This document shows positions 1 through 6,231 of a DNA stretch of 21,484 nt, one piece after another (the stretch's first letter is position 1; each line of letters opens with the position of its first letter). Both the position numbers and the translations under genes were made by a program. Location of the stretch: contig CAYLPJ010000080.1 in assembly GCA_964385465.1 (NCBI GenBank), positions 1 through 21,484 on the forward strand. The letters run 5' to 3'. The notes beneath the pieces were generated by a model that made no database searches, was not told where the DNA came from, and saw only the letters and a list, made by a program, of their open reading frames with translations. Source of the stretch: CAYLPJ01 sp964385465 (GTDB lineage: Bacteria; Planctomycetota; Phycisphaerae; SM23-33).

Positions 1-289
1 CCGTTTCCTCGCCAGCGACGGCCGCCGACACACCAACATCGTCGCGGCAAGCGTGGCAATGTCGAGCCCGAGCGCACGCCGCGCCTCCCGCGAAAGCGGC
101 GTCGTTGCCGCCGCACTCCACAGGGCGCACAGCGGGATCTGGACGGCGTGGGCCGGGGCGGCCGTTTCTTCGCCAACGACGGCCGCCGACACACCAACAT
201 CGTCGCGGCAAGCGTGGCCGTGTCGAGCCCGAGCGCACGCCGCGCCTCCCGCGAAAGCGGCGTCGTTGCCGCCGCACTCCACAGGGCGC
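1..289 (+). repeat. 161-bp tandem repeat array, left end (two copies)
   Basis: Bases 1-128 and 162-289 align without gaps at an offset of exactly 161 and differ at only about four positions (8, 15, 58 and 59 of the first copy). The stretch 129-161 completes the unit. Each copy ends in the core GCCGCACTCCACAGGGCGC. The same family lies in reverse orientation at 21214-21484, also with a 161-base offset. The period is not a multiple of three, so tandem copies shift frame, and the short open frames over them are not convincing genes. There are no direct short repeats with unique spacers, so it is not a CRISPR array. The array starts inside a unit at base 1. The stretch 1-415 holds nothing else except the hairpin and promoter listed separately. 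Confidence 0.9.
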
Positions 290-341
290 CGCGCCCATGG
301 CACTCCAGAGGCCCTCGCCGCCAGATGTGGAGTGCGGCGGC
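268..341. repeat. Inverted repeat of the array core; potential hairpin upstream of the thioesterase gene
   Basis: GCCGCCGCACTCCACA at 268-283 is followed by its perfect reverse complement at 326-341, giving 16-bp arms (17 with the T267-A342 pair) and a 42-base loop. The left arm is the end of the second 161-bp repeat copy. The right arm is a truncated inverted copy of the same core. Transcribed from either side it would fold into a strong GC-rich stem. It has no U-tract, so it could be a transcription barrier, an RNA-stabilising stem, or simply the scar of an inverted repeat insertion. Confidence 0.8.
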
Positions 342-350
342 AGCGCGGGT

Positions 351-379
351 TTGACATCGCCGGGGGCGGGGGGTAGAGG
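351..379 (+). promoter_or_regulatory. Putative sigma-70-like promoter of the PaaI-type thioesterase
   Basis: A consensus -35 box TTGACA at 351-356 is followed after 17 bases by TAGAGG at 374-379, a weak -10. The expected start near 386 leaves a leader of about 30 bases before the ATG at 416. The -35 box begins 9 bases after the right arm of the repeat hairpin, so the repeat boundary and the promoter are almost contiguous. Confidence 0.45.
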
Positions 380-415
380 TAGCGGGCGGGAATTCCTCCG
401 CGGGAGCATGATGCG

Positions 416-823
416 ATGGAGCATGTGAAGAGCTTCTTCCGGCGCGACCGGATGGCGGCCGAGCTGGGGATGACGCTGGCCGAGGTCACCCCCGGCGGGG
501 CCGTGGCGACGATGACCGTCGAGGACCGCCACCTCAACGGCATGGGCATGGCGCACGGGGGGGCGATCTTCACGCTGGCGGACTTCGCCTTCGCCGCCGC
601 GTGCAACTCCCACGGCACGGTGGCGGTGGCGCTGAACGTGAGCATTTCCTACGTCAAGGCGGCCGGGAAGGGCGCGGCGCTGACGGCCACGGCCGAGGAG
701 ACCTCCCGGGGCCGGCGGACGGGCACGTACGCGATCCGGGTCGCCGACGAGCAGGACCGGACGGTGGCGCTCTTTCACGGCCTGGCGTACCGCAAGGACG
801 AGCAGATCGACTGGGGCGCGTGA
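416..823 (+). CDS. PaaI-family hotdog-fold thioesterase
   Basis: The 135-residue product has the length and motifs of the PaaI family of acyl-CoA thioesterases, cytoplasmic enzymes that hydrolyse (hydroxy)phenylacetyl-CoA or other acyl-CoA esters. The signature is N41-G-M-G-M-A-H47-G-G, the loop before the central hotdog helix, followed by TLAD56, where the Asp matches the catalytic Asp of E. coli PaaI, and the AACNS segment (61-65). The central beta-sheet follows to about residue 125. The ATG at 416 was chosen because GGAG lies at 403-406; the ATGs at 408 and 411 are in another frame. It runs convergently into the aminotransferase gene with only 3 bases between. No other phenylacetate pathway genes are present, so the true acyl substrate is unknown and a housekeeping role is as likely as aromatic catabolism. 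Confidence 0.9.
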   Translation: MEHVKSFFRRDRMAAELGMTLAEVTPGGAVATMTVEDRHLNGMGMAHGGAIFTLADFAFAAACNSHGTVAVALNVSISYVKAAGKGAALTATAEETSRGRRTGTYAIRVADEQDRTVALFHGLAYRKDEQIDWGA

Positions 824-826
824 CCG

Positions 827-1939
827 TCAGGCCAGCGATCGGAGGATATCGAGTCCCCGGGCGAGTTTGTCGTCGTCGGTGGCGTAGGAGATGCGGAAGT
901 GGGTGTCTTTGGCGGAGAAGACCCCGCCGGGGATGACCAGGACGTTGTGGGCGATGGCCTTCTCGACGAAGGCCGTCCCGTCGCCGCCCGGGGCGGGCAC
1001 GAAGGCGTAGAAGGCCCCCTCGGGCTTGACGAGGCCGAAGCGCTCGCCGAGGGCGTCGTGGACCATGTCGCGCTTGCGGGCGTAGTCGGCGGCGTGGTCG
1101 GAGACGTCCACGTCCATCGCGGCGACGGCCCCGGCCTGGGCCATCGAGGGGGCGCAGACGAAGCTGTACTGCTGGAGCATGGTCATCTTCTCGATCAGCG
1201 CCCGCGGGCCGGTGCACCAGCCCATGCGCCAGCCGGTCATCGCGTAGCTCTTGCTGAAACCCCGCATCAGCAGCGTGTTCTCGTAGACCGACGCCATGGA
1301 CACGAACGGGCGGTCGTAGCAGAAGAGGTTGTAGATCTCGTCGCTGGCGACCAGCAGGCCGTGCCTGTCGGCGAGCTCGGCGATCTGGCGCAGCTCGGCC
1401 TCGGTGTAGACCATGCCCGTGGGGTTGCAGGGCGAGTTGACCATGAGCATGCGCGTCTTGTCGGTGATGGCGTCGGCGATCCGCCCGACATCGGGGCGGA
1501 AGTCGGGGTAGGTGTCCACCAGCACCGGCGTGCCCCCCACGAGGTTGGTCAGGTGCGAGTACATCACGAAGTGCGGATCGCAGAAGACGACCTCGTCGCC
1601 GGGCTCGACGGCGACCAGCATCGCCAGCACCAGCGCGCCGCTGACGCCGGAGGTGATGAGGATCGGCGGCTCGTCGCTCCAGCCGAACTCCTCGCGGCAG
1701 GAGTCGGCGACGCGCCGGCGCAGCTCGGCGAGGCCCTGGGTCTGCGTGTACTTGTTCATCCCGGCGCGGATGGCCTCGATCGCGCGGTCCTTGACCTCGT
1801 CGGGCACGTCGAAGTCCGGCTGGCCGATCGACAGGTTGACGGGGTCCTCGAGCGTCGCGGCGAGGTCGAAGACCTTGCGGATGCCGGAGGCATCCAGCAG
1901 GTCCATCCGCCGGGCGATGGCGCAGACGTCTTTGGGCAT
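827..1939 (-). CDS. Class I/II pyridoxal-phosphate aminotransferase (aspartate/aromatic type)
   Basis: The 370-residue protein is a fold-type I PLP aminotransferase of normal length. Visible landmarks are LSIGQPDF (36-43), the SGVSGAL segment (98-104) that binds the cofactor phosphate, NSPCNPTG (168-175; N172 contacts PLP), SDEIY (199-203; D200 pairs with the pyridine nitrogen and Y203 with O3'), the Schiff-base lysine K230 in GFSKSYAMTGWRMG, with R238 for phosphate, and R349 in FRISYA as the substrate carboxylate ligand. It would transfer amino groups between an amino acid and 2-oxoglutarate; the donor (Asp, Ala or aromatic) cannot be told by eye. The start ATG at 1937-1939 has AGGTGA about 5 bases upstream. 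It lies 92 bases downstream of the small basic protein gene on the same strand and ends tail to tail with the thioesterase gene. Confidence 0.93.
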   Translation of the reverse strand: MPKDVCAIARRMDLLDASGIRKVFDLAATLEDPVNLSIGQPDFDVPDEVKDRAIEAIRAGMNKYTQTQGLAELRRRVADSCREEFGWSDEPPILITSGVSGALVLAMLVAVEPGDEVVFCDPHFVMYSHLTNLVGGTPVLVDTYPDFRPDVGRIADAITDKTRMLMVNSPCNPTGMVYTEAELRQIAELADRHGLLVASDEIYNLFCYDRPFVSMASVYENTLLMRGFSKSYAMTGWRMGWCTGPRALIEKMTMLQQYSFVCAPSMAQAGAVAAMDVDVSDHAADYARKRDMVHDALGERFGLVKPEGAFYAFVPAPGGDGTAFVEKAIAHNVLVIPGGVFSAKDTHFRISYATDDDKLARGLDILRSLA

Positions 1940-2031
1940 CGGGTCACCTTCCGGGGGCGGGCGCGCCGGGACCGGCTCGGGCGACGAAGAACCGGACCGG
2001 GCGCGCGGCAGTCGCGTGCGGGCGAGCGGGC

Positions 2032-2292
2032 CTACTTCTCGGCCGAACCGGCCTCGGCGGCCTCGGCGGCGGCTTCGGCGGCCTCGGCGGTCTCCTCGAT
2101 CTTGTCTTCCTTCTTGCTCTTCGTGCCGGCCTTGGAGTGCTTGACCTTGGTCTTCGGCAGGCCGAGCGGGCAGTTCTTGCCCTCCTCGAACTTGCCTTCC
2201 TCGATCAGGCGCTCGATGCGCTCGGCGCGGCTGAGAACGCTGCGGCTTCGCACGAGCCCGCCGCTGAGCTTCAGGGACCTGTCCAACGTCAT
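2032..2292 (-). CDS. PVC-superphylum small basic signature protein
   Basis: The 86-residue product starts MTLDRSLK, continues through VRSRSVLSRAERIERL (14-29) and reaches PLGLPKTKV (42-50). This is the pattern I know for the short basic protein shared by Planctomycetota, Verrucomicrobiota, Lentisphaerota and Chlamydiota, which has been proposed as a signature protein of that clade with nucleic-acid binding. Residues 1-65 are strongly basic. The last 20 or so are an Ala/Glu run that is acidic and probably disordered. The ATG has GGAGAG about 10 bases upstream. It sits between a one-TM protein gene (100-base gap) and the aminotransferase gene (92-base gap), on the same strand. The family assignment is from memory of the motif, not from a search; its precise cellular role is not settled. 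Confidence 0.8.
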   Translation of the reverse strand: MTLDRSLKLSGGLVRSRSVLSRAERIERLIEEGKFEEGKNCPLGLPKTKVKHSKAGTKSKKEDKIEETAEAAEAAAEAAEAGSAEK

Positions 2293-2316
2293 GGGTGCTC
2301 TCCGAAAACTACGACA

Positions 2317-2333
2317 GCCCCCGGCACGGGGGC
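2317..2333 (-). terminator. GC-rich hairpin between the one-TM protein gene and the small basic protein gene
   Basis: GCCCCCG (2317-2323) and CGGGGGC (2327-2333) form a perfect 7-bp stem with a three-base loop. Read on the minus strand it is followed after about eight bases by TTTT. It may end transcription from the gene at 2393-3211, or it may be a leader stem of the gene starting at 2292, whose ATG is 24 bases downstream. No choice can be made from sequence alone. Confidence 0.4.
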
Positions 2334-2392
2334 GGCCTTGCCTCGCTGGGCGACGCCGCGGGACCGGGCCCGACCCGCTCCCGCTCGCCGCG

Positions 2393-3211
2393 TCACTGTT
2401 TCACTTCAAACCACGGATCGAAATTCCCGCCGGCCGTCCGCTGGCGGAAATCGTAGGTCTTGTGCTTCTCGAAATACTCCTTGCCCAGCTTCTCGATCTT
2501 CCTGGCGTAGGCCAGGGCCTCGTCGCTGGGCTTGCCGCTGAAACCGAACGGCCTCAGCGACCAGACGATGTACCGCTGCTTGCCGCTTCGCGGCGTGGTG
2601 TACTCGGCCACGGTGGCCGGCTCGCCGTGGGCCTTGCAGAAGGCCGCGATCCGCGCCGCCTCCTTCAGGTCCTCCGGCGTCCTGCCGCCGAGAGCCTGGA
2701 TCACCAGGTACCACTTGCCCTTCTGCCTGTCGGCGCCGGTCGGGTTCGCCACGCCCTTGCCGGACGGGCCCCCGCCGCCCTTGGCCCTGCCGTCCAGCAC
2801 GTGGCGACCGAAGGGCGTGCGGTCCTTCAGCGGGCCGCCGGCGCCGGCGGCGGCGAGCTCGCCCTCGGCCGACGCGCCGCCTCGCCAGTAGCCCAGCGCG
2901 AACGCCCCGGCCAGCAGGGCGATCAGCCCCGCGGCGGCCACCGCGCAGGCGGCAATGTTCAGCGACAGCCGCAGCCGGTCGCCGGCGACGGACAGCAGCG
3001 GCTCGCCGGCGCCGCCGCGGGCGCGACGCGCCGAGGCCGGACTGGCCGGGGCGGGCCTCGCCTCCGGCCGGGGGCGAGGCGGCGGGACCTCGCCCGACGG
3101 CGGCATGGGGCCTTCGCCGCCCATCCACTTGGGGACGTCCATGTTCGCCTCGCCGCTCTTGGCCTTCTGAATGACCTCGAACAGCGCGACGGAGTTCTTC
3201 TTCTTGGCCAC
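2393..3211 (-). CDS. One-TM planctomycete-type protein with a C-terminal SPOR-like region, function unknown
   Basis: The 272-residue protein begins MAKKKNSVALFEVIQKAK, a short N-terminal motif that I associate with membrane proteins of Phycisphaerae. A Pro/Arg-rich linker (about 37-70) precedes one membrane segment (about 82-107). A Gly-rich linker leads to a compact alpha/beta region (about 165-225: KWYLVIQAL, a helix ARIAAFCKAHG, then RYIVWSL). This region resembles the beta-alpha-beta pattern of SPOR-type peptidoglycan-binding domains, but the similarity is weak. The basic N-terminus would stay in the cytoplasm and the C-terminal domain would be outside. Start is GTG at 3209-3211, with GGGAG seven bases upstream, and a good promoter lies at 3263-3291. 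I do not recognise a function. A role at the cell envelope is inference only. Confidence 0.8.
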   Translation of the reverse strand: MAKKKNSVALFEVIQKAKSGEANMDVPKWMGGEGPMPPSGEVPPPRPRPEARPAPASPASARRARGGAGEPLLSVAGDRLRLSLNIAACAVAAAGLIALLAGAFALGYWRGGASAEGELAAAGAGGPLKDRTPFGRHVLDGRAKGGGGPSGKGVANPTGADRQKGKWYLVIQALGGRTPEDLKEAARIAAFCKAHGEPATVAEYTTPRSGKQRYIVWSLRPFGFSGKPSDEALAYARKIEKLGKEYFEKHKTYDFRQRTAGGNFDPWFEVKQ

Positions 3212-3262
3212 GTCTGCGCTCCCGTAGACCGGCGTCTGTCCCAGCGGTTGCCCAGCCCATAA

Positions 3263-3291
3263 ATGCTACAGACCGCCCGCCGCGCTGTCAA
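3263..3291 (-). promoter_or_regulatory. Sigma-70-like promoter of the one-TM protein gene
   Basis: On the minus strand TTGACA (3291-3286) is followed after exactly 17 bases by TAGCAT (3268-3263): a consensus -35 and a 4/6 -10. The predicted start near 3256 gives a leader of about 45 bases before the GTG at 3211. It probably also serves the small basic protein gene if there is read-through. Confidence 0.65.
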
Positions 3292-3346
3292 GGTCGCGCA
3301 ACGCCGAGCCGCCGATTCCCCAGGCCCGGAAACGGCGCAAACCGCC

Positions 3347-3375
3347 TTGACGGATATCCGATACGCGCGTATACT
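3347..3375 (+). promoter_or_regulatory. Strong sigma-70-like promoter with two palindromes, upstream of the protease pair
   Basis: TTGACG (3347-3352) and TATACT (3370-3375) are separated by exactly 17 bases. The spacer region is built from two abutting perfect palindromes: CGGATATCCG (3351-3360) and ATACGCGCGTAT (3361-3372). These overlap the -35 end and the -10 start, a position suited to a repressor or activator dimer. Transcription would begin near 3382, leaving a leader of about 100 bases before the ATG at 3484. That leader also has a GGAGGAGG run near 3422-3429 without a convincing open frame behind it. Confidence 0.7.
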
Positions 3376-3483
3376 TGAAGGCACAGGACAGCAAGCCGCA
3401 AAGCCCCAGCCGGCTCAACCCAGGAGGAGGTCCCACTGTCCGGGCGAGGAAGTGCTCCATCCGCCCGCAGCGGGAGAGAGAAT

Positions 3484-4767
3484 ATGCGTACCAGAAGCCG
3501 TTTGCGTTCGATAGCGGCCGTCATCGCCCTGGCGGCAGTCGTCCTGCACGCCGGGCCCGCACTGGCCCTGATCACCGGAAGCACCGACCCGTCGCCCTTC
3601 CTCGATCCCGAGAGCCCCTGGCACGGCGCGGACTGGCGACACGTCTACCGGGGCAGCAACGCCAGCTACACGGCCATCGGGTACTTCACGCTCCTGACGG
3701 CCGCCCACGACTACACCGTGGACGCCAACAACCCCGCGACCGGCGAGCGGGGCACGCTGATCCCCGTCGGCGAGGACGTCTTCGAGGTGATGGGCATCGA
3801 GTACCCCGACCCGGACCCGGGCCAGACCGTCCGTCCGGACATGAAGGTGCTGCACCTCCGCAACACCACCGAGCCCTTCCGCCCGCTGCCGGGCTTCTAC
3901 AACCTGTACCGGGGGAGCTTCCCGAACGCGGTGCGCGACGGCATCAGGCCCGACCGCACCTTCGTCTTGGTCGGCACCGGCAACGGCGGCGAGGGGCCGT
4001 ACCGGGCGGCACGAAACCCATATGGACAAGGCCCCCTGTACTACTACACCGACAGCGGCCCGGGCACGCGAGCGCGTCGCTGGGGGACCAACGAGCTGGA
4101 GGGGTTCACACAGACCCCCTACGGGCAGTTCTCGACGTCCACGTTCTGGATGAACTACGACGTGGAGCGGTTCACGCCGCCGCGGGTGCTCGGCACCGAG
4201 TACGAGGCCGGCTTCGGCGACCGCGACTCCGGCGGGGCCTTGCTGGTCAACCCCTGGACGGACGTGAACCATGATGGCGCCGACGACGCCGACCGGTGGG
4301 TCCTGGCCGGCATGGGCCTCTACCGCTTCCAGGCCACCACAAGCCAACCGAACAGCTTCACGAGCACCTGGGCGGCGAACCTGACCGACTACGCCGGCTG
4401 GCTGGAGGAGCAGCTCCGCCACGACGTGCTGCCCGGCGATCTCGACGCCGACGGCGACGTCGACAGCGACGACTACATCACGCTCAAGCGGAACATCGGC
4501 GCGGCCGGCGACGCGGCGAGCTGGCTGGACGGCGACTTCGACCGCGACGGGACGGTCACCGGGCTGGACCTGGCCGCCCTGCGGGTGAACATGGGCTACG
4601 CGTCCACCCCGCACGACTTCGCCACCGTCGCGCCGATGTCCTGGCCGGGCGTCGTCCCCGGCGGCCTGGCCGGCGCGCCCGAGCCGGGCACGCTGCTGCT
4701 GCTGGCCCCCGCGGCCCTTGCCGCCCTGCGCCGCCGCCGCCGCAGCACCCGGCCGCCCGCCGACTGA
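3484..4767 (+). CDS. Secreted trypsin-like serine protease with dockerin type I and PEP-CTERM modules (paralog 1)
   Basis: The 427-residue protein has a signal peptide (Arg-rich start, hydrophobic 11-29, cleavage near ALA-LITG). The catalytic domain (about 30-310) shows a full S1-type triad: H75 in LLTAAH, D119 in RPDMKVLHL and S249 in GDRDSGG. Two dockerin calcium loops follow, D319-x-D321-x-D323 ending at D330 and D351-x-D353-x-D355 ending at D362. The C-terminus carries PEP (399-401), a hydrophobic segment and an Arg run, the PEP-CTERM sorting signal processed by an exosortase. The start has GGGAGAGAG just upstream of ATG 3484. The next gene is a close paralog, 194 bases downstream. The protein substrate is unknown. 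Activity is predicted from residues, and an inactive or self-processing role is possible. No cohesin or exosortase gene lies in the window. Confidence 0.87.
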   Translation: MRTRSRLRSIAAVIALAAVVLHAGPALALITGSTDPSPFLDPESPWHGADWRHVYRGSNASYTAIGYFTLLTAAHDYTVDANNPATGERGTLIPVGEDVFEVMGIEYPDPDPGQTVRPDMKVLHLRNTTEPFRPLPGFYNLYRGSFPNAVRDGIRPDRTFVLVGTGNGGEGPYRAARNPYGQGPLYYYTDSGPGTRARRWGTNELEGFTQTPYGQFSTSTFWMNYDVERFTPPRVLGTEYEAGFGDRDSGGALLVNPWTDVNHDGADDADRWVLAGMGLYRFQATTSQPNSFTSTWAANLTDYAGWLEEQLRHDVLPGDLDADGDVDSDDYITLKRNIGAAGDAASWLDGDFDRDGTVTGLDLAALRVNMGYASTPHDFATVAPMSWPGVVPGGLAGAPEPGTLLLLAPAALAALRRRRRSTRPPAD

Positions 4768-4961
4768 CATTGCCGCACCCGGCCGCGAGGCATGGCTCGT
4801 GCCCCGCGCCGACGCCGCCCGGACCGCCTCACGGGGCGACCCGGCGGCGAGACAACCTGGAAGTGCTCAAGCGGAGCCTTGGGAGGAGCCGGCTGCCTGC
4901 CGGCAGGGATCCACGACCGCGACGCATTGACGACCGATCCCTGTGCCAACATGGAGGCAGC

Positions 4962-6185
4962 ATGATGCGAAGGCGACGTGTTCTCTTCCTCGCGCTCACC
5001 GGCGCGACGGCGTACCTGTGGCTTCTCCCCCTCACCCCCGCGCGGGCGGTCATCACCGGCACGACCGACACGGCGGACTTCAGCGACCCCGCGAGCACCT
5101 GGTACGGCGCCGACGCGGGCAACGTCCACGCCGGCGGGAACGCCAGCTACACGGCCATCGGGTACTTCACGCTCCTGACGGCCGCCCACGACTACACGGT
5201 GGACGCCAACGATCCGTCGAGCGGGCAGACGGGCACGCGGATCACGGTCGGCGGGGACGTCTTCGAGGTGATGGGCATCGCGTACCCCGACCCGGACCCG
5301 GGCCAGACCGTCCGCCCGGACATGAAGGTGCTGCACCTCCGCAACACGACCGAGCCGTACCGCCCGCTGCCGAGCTTCTACCGGCTGTACGAGGGGGCGT
5401 ACCCCGGCGACGTCCGCGACGGCATCGCCCGGGACCGCACCTTCGTGATCGTCGGCACCGGCAACGGCGGCGAGGGGCCGTACCGTGCCCAGAACGGGAC
5501 GGTCTACTACACCGACAGCGGGTCGAGCACGCGAGCGCTGCGCTGGGGCACGAACGAGCTGGACGGCTTCGCCCGCTACACCGCCCTGAACCAGAACCAG
5601 GCCCCGGTCTTCTCGACGGGCACGTTCGCCATGGGCTACGACGTGGAGCGGTTCACGCCGCCGCAGGAACTCGGCACCGAGTACGAGAGCGGCTTCGGCG
5701 ACCGCGACTCCGGCGGGGGCGTGCTGGTCGACCCGTGGACGGACGTCAACGCCGACGGCCTCGACGACGCCGACAACTGGGTCCTGGCGGGCATGAACCT
5801 GTACCGCTCGGAGATCGGGACCAACATGTACACGAGCACCTGGGCGGCCGACCTGACGCAGTACGCGCCGTGGCTGGAGCTGGAGCTTGCCGACGACCGC
5901 CTGCCCGGCGACGTCGACGGCGACGGGGACGTCGACGGCGACGACGAGGCCGCCCTGCTGGCGAACATGGGCATGGCCAACCCGACGTGGGACGACGGCG
6001 ACTTCGACGCCGACGGCGACGTGGACGACGACGACCTCCGCGCCGTGACCGTCAACGACGGCTACACCTCCCCGCCGGGCGCCGTCCCCGAGCCGGGCAC
6101 GCTGGCCCTGCTGGCCCCCGCGGCCCTGGCCGCCCTGCGCCGCCGCCGGCGCGGGCCCGGGGGGAAGCGTTGCCCCATGAGGTGA
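4962..6185 (+). CDS. Secreted trypsin-like serine protease with dockerin type I and PEP-CTERM modules (paralog 2)
   Basis: The 407-residue product is a full-length paralog of the preceding gene. The signal peptide ends near ARA-VITG. The triad is H76 (LLTAAH), D120 (RPDMKVLHL) and S250 (GDRDSGG). Dockerin calcium loops are D317-D328 and D347-D358, and the PEP-CTERM tail starts at 376. GGAGG at 4953-4957 precedes two tandem ATGs. The first (4962) is used here; the second (4965) has the better spacing of 7 bases. The open frame extends upstream to 4296, but that part is a shadow of paralog 1. DNA identity with paralog 1 is patchy, including a 59-base identical block (3658-3716 and 5139-5197). 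Relative to paralog 1 it lacks a short insert around residue 178 of that protein, has an added segment near residue 205 of its own (YTALNQNQA), and ends in a tail rich in Gly and Arg. Confidence 0.87.
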   Translation: MMRRRRVLFLALTGATAYLWLLPLTPARAVITGTTDTADFSDPASTWYGADAGNVHAGGNASYTAIGYFTLLTAAHDYTVDANDPSSGQTGTRITVGGDVFEVMGIAYPDPDPGQTVRPDMKVLHLRNTTEPYRPLPSFYRLYEGAYPGDVRDGIARDRTFVIVGTGNGGEGPYRAQNGTVYYTDSGSSTRALRWGTNELDGFARYTALNQNQAPVFSTGTFAMGYDVERFTPPQELGTEYESGFGDRDSGGGVLVDPWTDVNADGLDDADNWVLAGMNLYRSEIGTNMYTSTWAADLTQYAPWLELELADDRLPGDVDGDGDVDGDDEAALLANMGMANPTWDDGDFDADGDVDDDDLRAVTVNDGYTSPPGAVPEPGTLALLAPAALAALRRRRRGPGGKRCPMR

Positions 6186-6213
6186 TGCCCGCCTTCGCCG
6201 GGGCCTGCCCGCC

Positions 6214-6231
6214 GCGGCGCCCCCGCGCCGC
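6214..6231. terminator. Hairpin in the gap between convergent genes
   Basis: GCGGCGC (6214-6220), CCCC loop, GCGCCGC (6225-6231): a perfect 7-bp GC stem that abuts the stop codon of the minus-strand glycosidase gene at 6232 and lies 28 bases after the stop of the protease gene. It could act on both strands. There is no T-run, so classical intrinsic termination is uncertain. Confidence 0.35.

Noticed and set aside
1..289. CRISPR array
   Set aside because: Whole 161-bp units repeat without short repeats alternating with unique spacers, and no cas genes are near.
1..428. Small basic proteins encoded in the left repeat array
   Set aside because: The 161-base period shifts the frame between copies, and no frame has a good start and conserved sequence.
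1940..2031. Riboswitch or T-box leader before the aminotransferase gene
   Set aside because: The 92-base gap shows no recognisable conserved leader motif or terminator fold.
899..3262. Plus-strand frame of 787 codons opposite the aminotransferase, small basic protein and one-TM genes
   Set aside because: Antisense shadow rich in Val/Gly/Asp/His without domains; the minus-strand genes have motifs, starts and a promoter.
3420..3483. Leader peptide or small gene behind the GGAGGAGG run
   Set aside because: No open frame with a suitable start at the right distance; the run may be chance in purine-rich leader DNA.
4768..4961. Separate promoter and terminator between the two protease genes
   Set aside because: A TTGACG at 4926-4931 has no acceptable -10 at 16-18 bases, and the palindrome CTGCCGGCAG near 4900 is too short to call a terminator.
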